DNA of 64,000 nucleotides from Tubulanus polymorphus (lineage: Eukaryota; Nemertea; Palaeonemertea; Tubulaniformes; Tubulanidae), in assembly GCF_964204645.1 (NCBI RefSeq), contig NC_134030.1, positions 12,336,278 through 12,400,277 on the forward strand, written 5' to 3'. Position numbers and translations under genes: made by a program. Below the pieces are notes generated by a model that saw only the letters and a program-made list of their open reading frames with translations, was not told the origin of the DNA and searched no databases. How positions within the stretch are numbered: the stretch's first letter is position 1; every line of letters starts with the position of its first letter. This document shows, piece by piece, positions 61,501 through 64,000 of this stretch.

Positions 61501-61890
61501 TTATCCAATGCAATGCATTAGTCATCTTAAATCCTCCTGATTATCTCGGATATAAGTGTTAAGAATTAGGAAAAATTCCTACCTGGAATTGCGACTTATG
61601 AGTGAGGCAAGTAGAGTGGATGTAAATCCTTTAGTTATTGATCCTATGCAGAATAGTGTCGACTGGTTGACCGGAGCTGACTCATCGACTTTCCTTGTTC
61701 CAAATCCATCAACTATCAATATCTGGCCGTCTTGTACAACGGTCAATCCTAAACCGGCTACCTTACGACACGCAATCGTTTCTCGTACGAATGTCTTTAT
61801 CGAGTCCCGTTGCTGCGGCGTAAAGACAATCCCACTGCCATGATTTGCAAGAAATACCGCAACGAAGAGTGACCATCTAAGGTCGGGCAT
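58505..61890 (-). CDS. Serine beta-lactamase-like (class C/PBP fold) secreted protein with long C-terminal extension
   Basis: Five exons: 61,890-61,583; 60,926-60,756; 60,485-60,219; 60,104-59,845; 59,313-58,505. All junctions are GT-AG with agreeing phases, giving 604 residues. A signal peptide (1-19) precedes the serine hydrolase fold. The catalytic motifs are all present: SITK (Ser84, Lys87), YNN (Tyr177-Asn179) and HYG (342-344, in place of KTG), plus LAHRTGIPSY before the second and GYGLGWGSG. Bacterial relatives are class C beta-lactamases and DD-peptidases. Animal relatives include LACTB-type proteins and the oyster shell protein gigasin-6; the physiological substrates are largely unknown. 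The last ~260 residues form an extension with several NxT/S sites, ending in a hydrophobic segment (SLVLTAITVASISFIAGG) that could be a GPI signal or membrane anchor. No frame damage was seen, and it is likely active. Confidence 0.88.
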
Positions 61891-64000
61891 TCTTAAGCCT
61901 GTTACTTAAAATTCACCTTTATCAGCATGAAAAATACAGTTACGTAAATGATGGATTTCTGAAAACGTACACCGGAAACTATTCATATCGTGTTTACTGC
62001 GAAGAGCTCGTGACGTAAATTTTACTGATTACTACAATAACGCCGTGACATATGCCCAACGATCTTAAAGCAATACCTACCTCTCCTATGATCTCTTCAG
62101 AAATAAACCCGGATACCGTAATGAAAACGATATCATACTTTCAAAATCATCGCTAATCGGTTTCATTACGCTGCACTGATTGAAACGGTGATCCCATCGT
62201 TTTTTCAGGGTTTATTCACGTCAGTGTCAATTAGAAGTGACGATAGGATATTCAAGATATTTTCTCGACCAAAACTTTTTTGGTGGAATGCGTAAGTGAA
62301 GTTAAGTCATAACAGATTAACCTCTTAGTCATTTACATCCATTGTGTAATCGAGTATCGCAAATCAACGTCGTTATAAATTTTTTGCACGAATTCGTCCA
62401 TTCGCCCTACTACTGCTACGTATATTCTATAAGTTAATGTACTCATACATCACCATCCACATAAGTTCAGTAATCCCAGCTTGAATTTGAACACTATTTA
62501 ACGTCGTATGGTATACATATTTGATTATGCGCTGGAAAAATGTAGTCAACATATCTGGTCCACACGAATGTTGAACGCCTAGTTATCAATGACCGTCACC
62601 TTCCATAAATGTGTACCAATTTCGGAACGCCGATCGTTGATGTGGAATCCAACCATCATGCGAACTAGTAGACGCCCTCGTCTAATTAGCGCGCAGGATT
62701 TTCAGGGATTAGGACAGGATGGTTCGATGGCTGAAAACGTATCCAATTCCTGTTATCGTCTAAGAACCCAATATCCGCTGTCGGGTGCCAAGGCAATCCG
62801 CTCCACTGATAACATCTGATGATCCGGTGTGGCATTTTGTAACCAATTTCATTCGATTGGTGATGAACCTTCCGGGTTTATAGTCAATTCTCGTTGATAT
62901 AAAATTGCATGTACAGGAGTCGCCATTCTCATTTCACCCATATACAAGATAGTAACCACACGAATGCATCAATTCGTAGACACGTTTAGAGGTTACCAGT
63001 ATTTCCTTGACCATCACTTTTTACTTAAAAAATCGCCAATTGTGACCGTAATAAGTTAATAAACCCACAGTTAGGAGAGAAAAAACTAGGAGACATTGAC
63101 GCAGCCAGCCACTTGTCTATGGAAACCTACTGTGACCCTGTTGACCATTGACTGAATGAAATAGCTACGTATAATTACTTTTCCTGTATGTATTGACCGT
63201 TGACCTGTTGGCGTGCATTGCCTGTCAGACATTATTGTTTGATCATGACTGGCTTGACGAGTAACTGAAGCTAATGGAATCTTTGAACGATTCTGCTTAA
63301 GGTCCACATGATTAACATAATATCGACAGTAGCTCATGACATCATGGCTAAAATCCATTGATTGATCGGTTATTTCTTTAAAACACTAGAATACTAATTC
63401 TAGAATTCAAGAATAACTCGGATCCAATGGATTGAACTAGATGTTGGAATCAATTTTATTAAGAATTAAATAGCGGGAGGGATTCGAGTGATTACTCCAA
63501 GGTTGCTTCTAGTTCACGATAAATCCTCCCGCTGATATCTGGGTCAACATCCGCGAATCGTGACGCCAGCAGATTTACTAGTCAGCGCGGTTTCAAACGT
63601 AGTTAAAACATCATAGCACGTACTTTTAAAATTGCTAACTGCATCTCATCTCTTATATGATATGTATTCATCATTCTAGAAGAACTCATCTCGACTTTTT
63701 AATTCTGAGATGAATTGTATTTTTAGATTCTTTTAGTTTCTTTAGATTAATTGTTATATTTGTACTTTTTACTCTACGCAAATTATCTTTGTGCCCAAGT
63801 CCGGTATACGATATATTTTTTTTTCTTGAAAAGATCTGTGCTCGAAGTATGTAAAAAAAAGGCCTACGTAATACAATCCTGTTAATTTACTGAAGCAAAC
63901 GAAATCTACCAATCAAACAAATAACGGGTCAGTCCCTATTTCAAAGTAAAAAAAACTTACTGAAGCATTTGCCAATATTCTACTGAATTATTTCCGTGAT
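61891..64000. other. Right-hand intergenic end
   Basis: No gene could be supported. A hairpin lies at 63,472-63,534 (AGCGGGAGGGATT facing AATCCTCCCGCT). A 60-odd codon minus-strand open stretch near 62,690-62,875 looks coding-like in composition but has no recognisable domain or splice partner. Confidence 0.35.

Noticed and set aside
62589-62875. Coding-like stretch near the right end on the minus strand
   Set aside because: About 60 codons, no recognisable family, no matching exon; kept only as a note in the intergenic entry.

Overview
The window is nuclear DNA of an animal, most likely a marine invertebrate. The evidence is intron-bearing genes with GT-AG splice sites, secreted proteins built from metazoan domains (ENPP, PAN, GON, vWFA), AT-rich intergenic DNA, and a dense load of non-LTR, tyrosine-recombinase and fold-back elements. 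I cannot place the phylum from sequence alone. Most open frames are too short to matter; the real genes had to be assembled from exons whose splice phases agree.

Layout. 1-20 kb is gene-poor. It holds fold-back and tRNA-like repeats, a six-copy 109-bp tandem array (13.08-13.69 kb) and a degenerate transposon carrying a MADF/SANT-like fragment (3.58-4.32 kb). 20.4-24.0 kb (minus) is a complete seven-exon ENPP-family gene that has lost several metal ligands and so looks like a pseudoenzyme. 26.3-27.5 kb (minus) is a three-exon gene for a small cysteine-rich secreted protein that I do not recognise. 29.6-30.2 kb is a 35-bp minisatellite.

31.1-49.4 kb is a nested transposon complex. Two almost identical ~7.14-kb Ngaro-like tyrosine-recombinase retrotransposons face away from each other (31,822-38,965 minus; 42,276-49,418 plus) around a 3.3-kb spacer. 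The spacer carries the 5' part of a decayed non-LTR element, itself split by a 603-bp Harbinger-like MITE. The 3' part of apparently the same non-LTR element lies outside the left arm on the opposite strand. The simplest reading is that recombination between the two inverted arms flipped the spacer. Both arms share the same broken RT-RNase H frame but keep an intact recombinase frame.

49.4-64 kb is genic again. It holds an unrecognised three-exon plus-strand gene model (51.7-52.5 kb), a lone vWFA-type exon (53.9-54.0 kb), a four-exon PAN-GON secreted protein gene (54.96-56.12 kb, minus) and a five-exon serine beta-lactamase-like gene (58.5-61.9 kb, minus). Most confident host products carry a signal peptide and act outside the cell; nothing suggests that they form one pathway.
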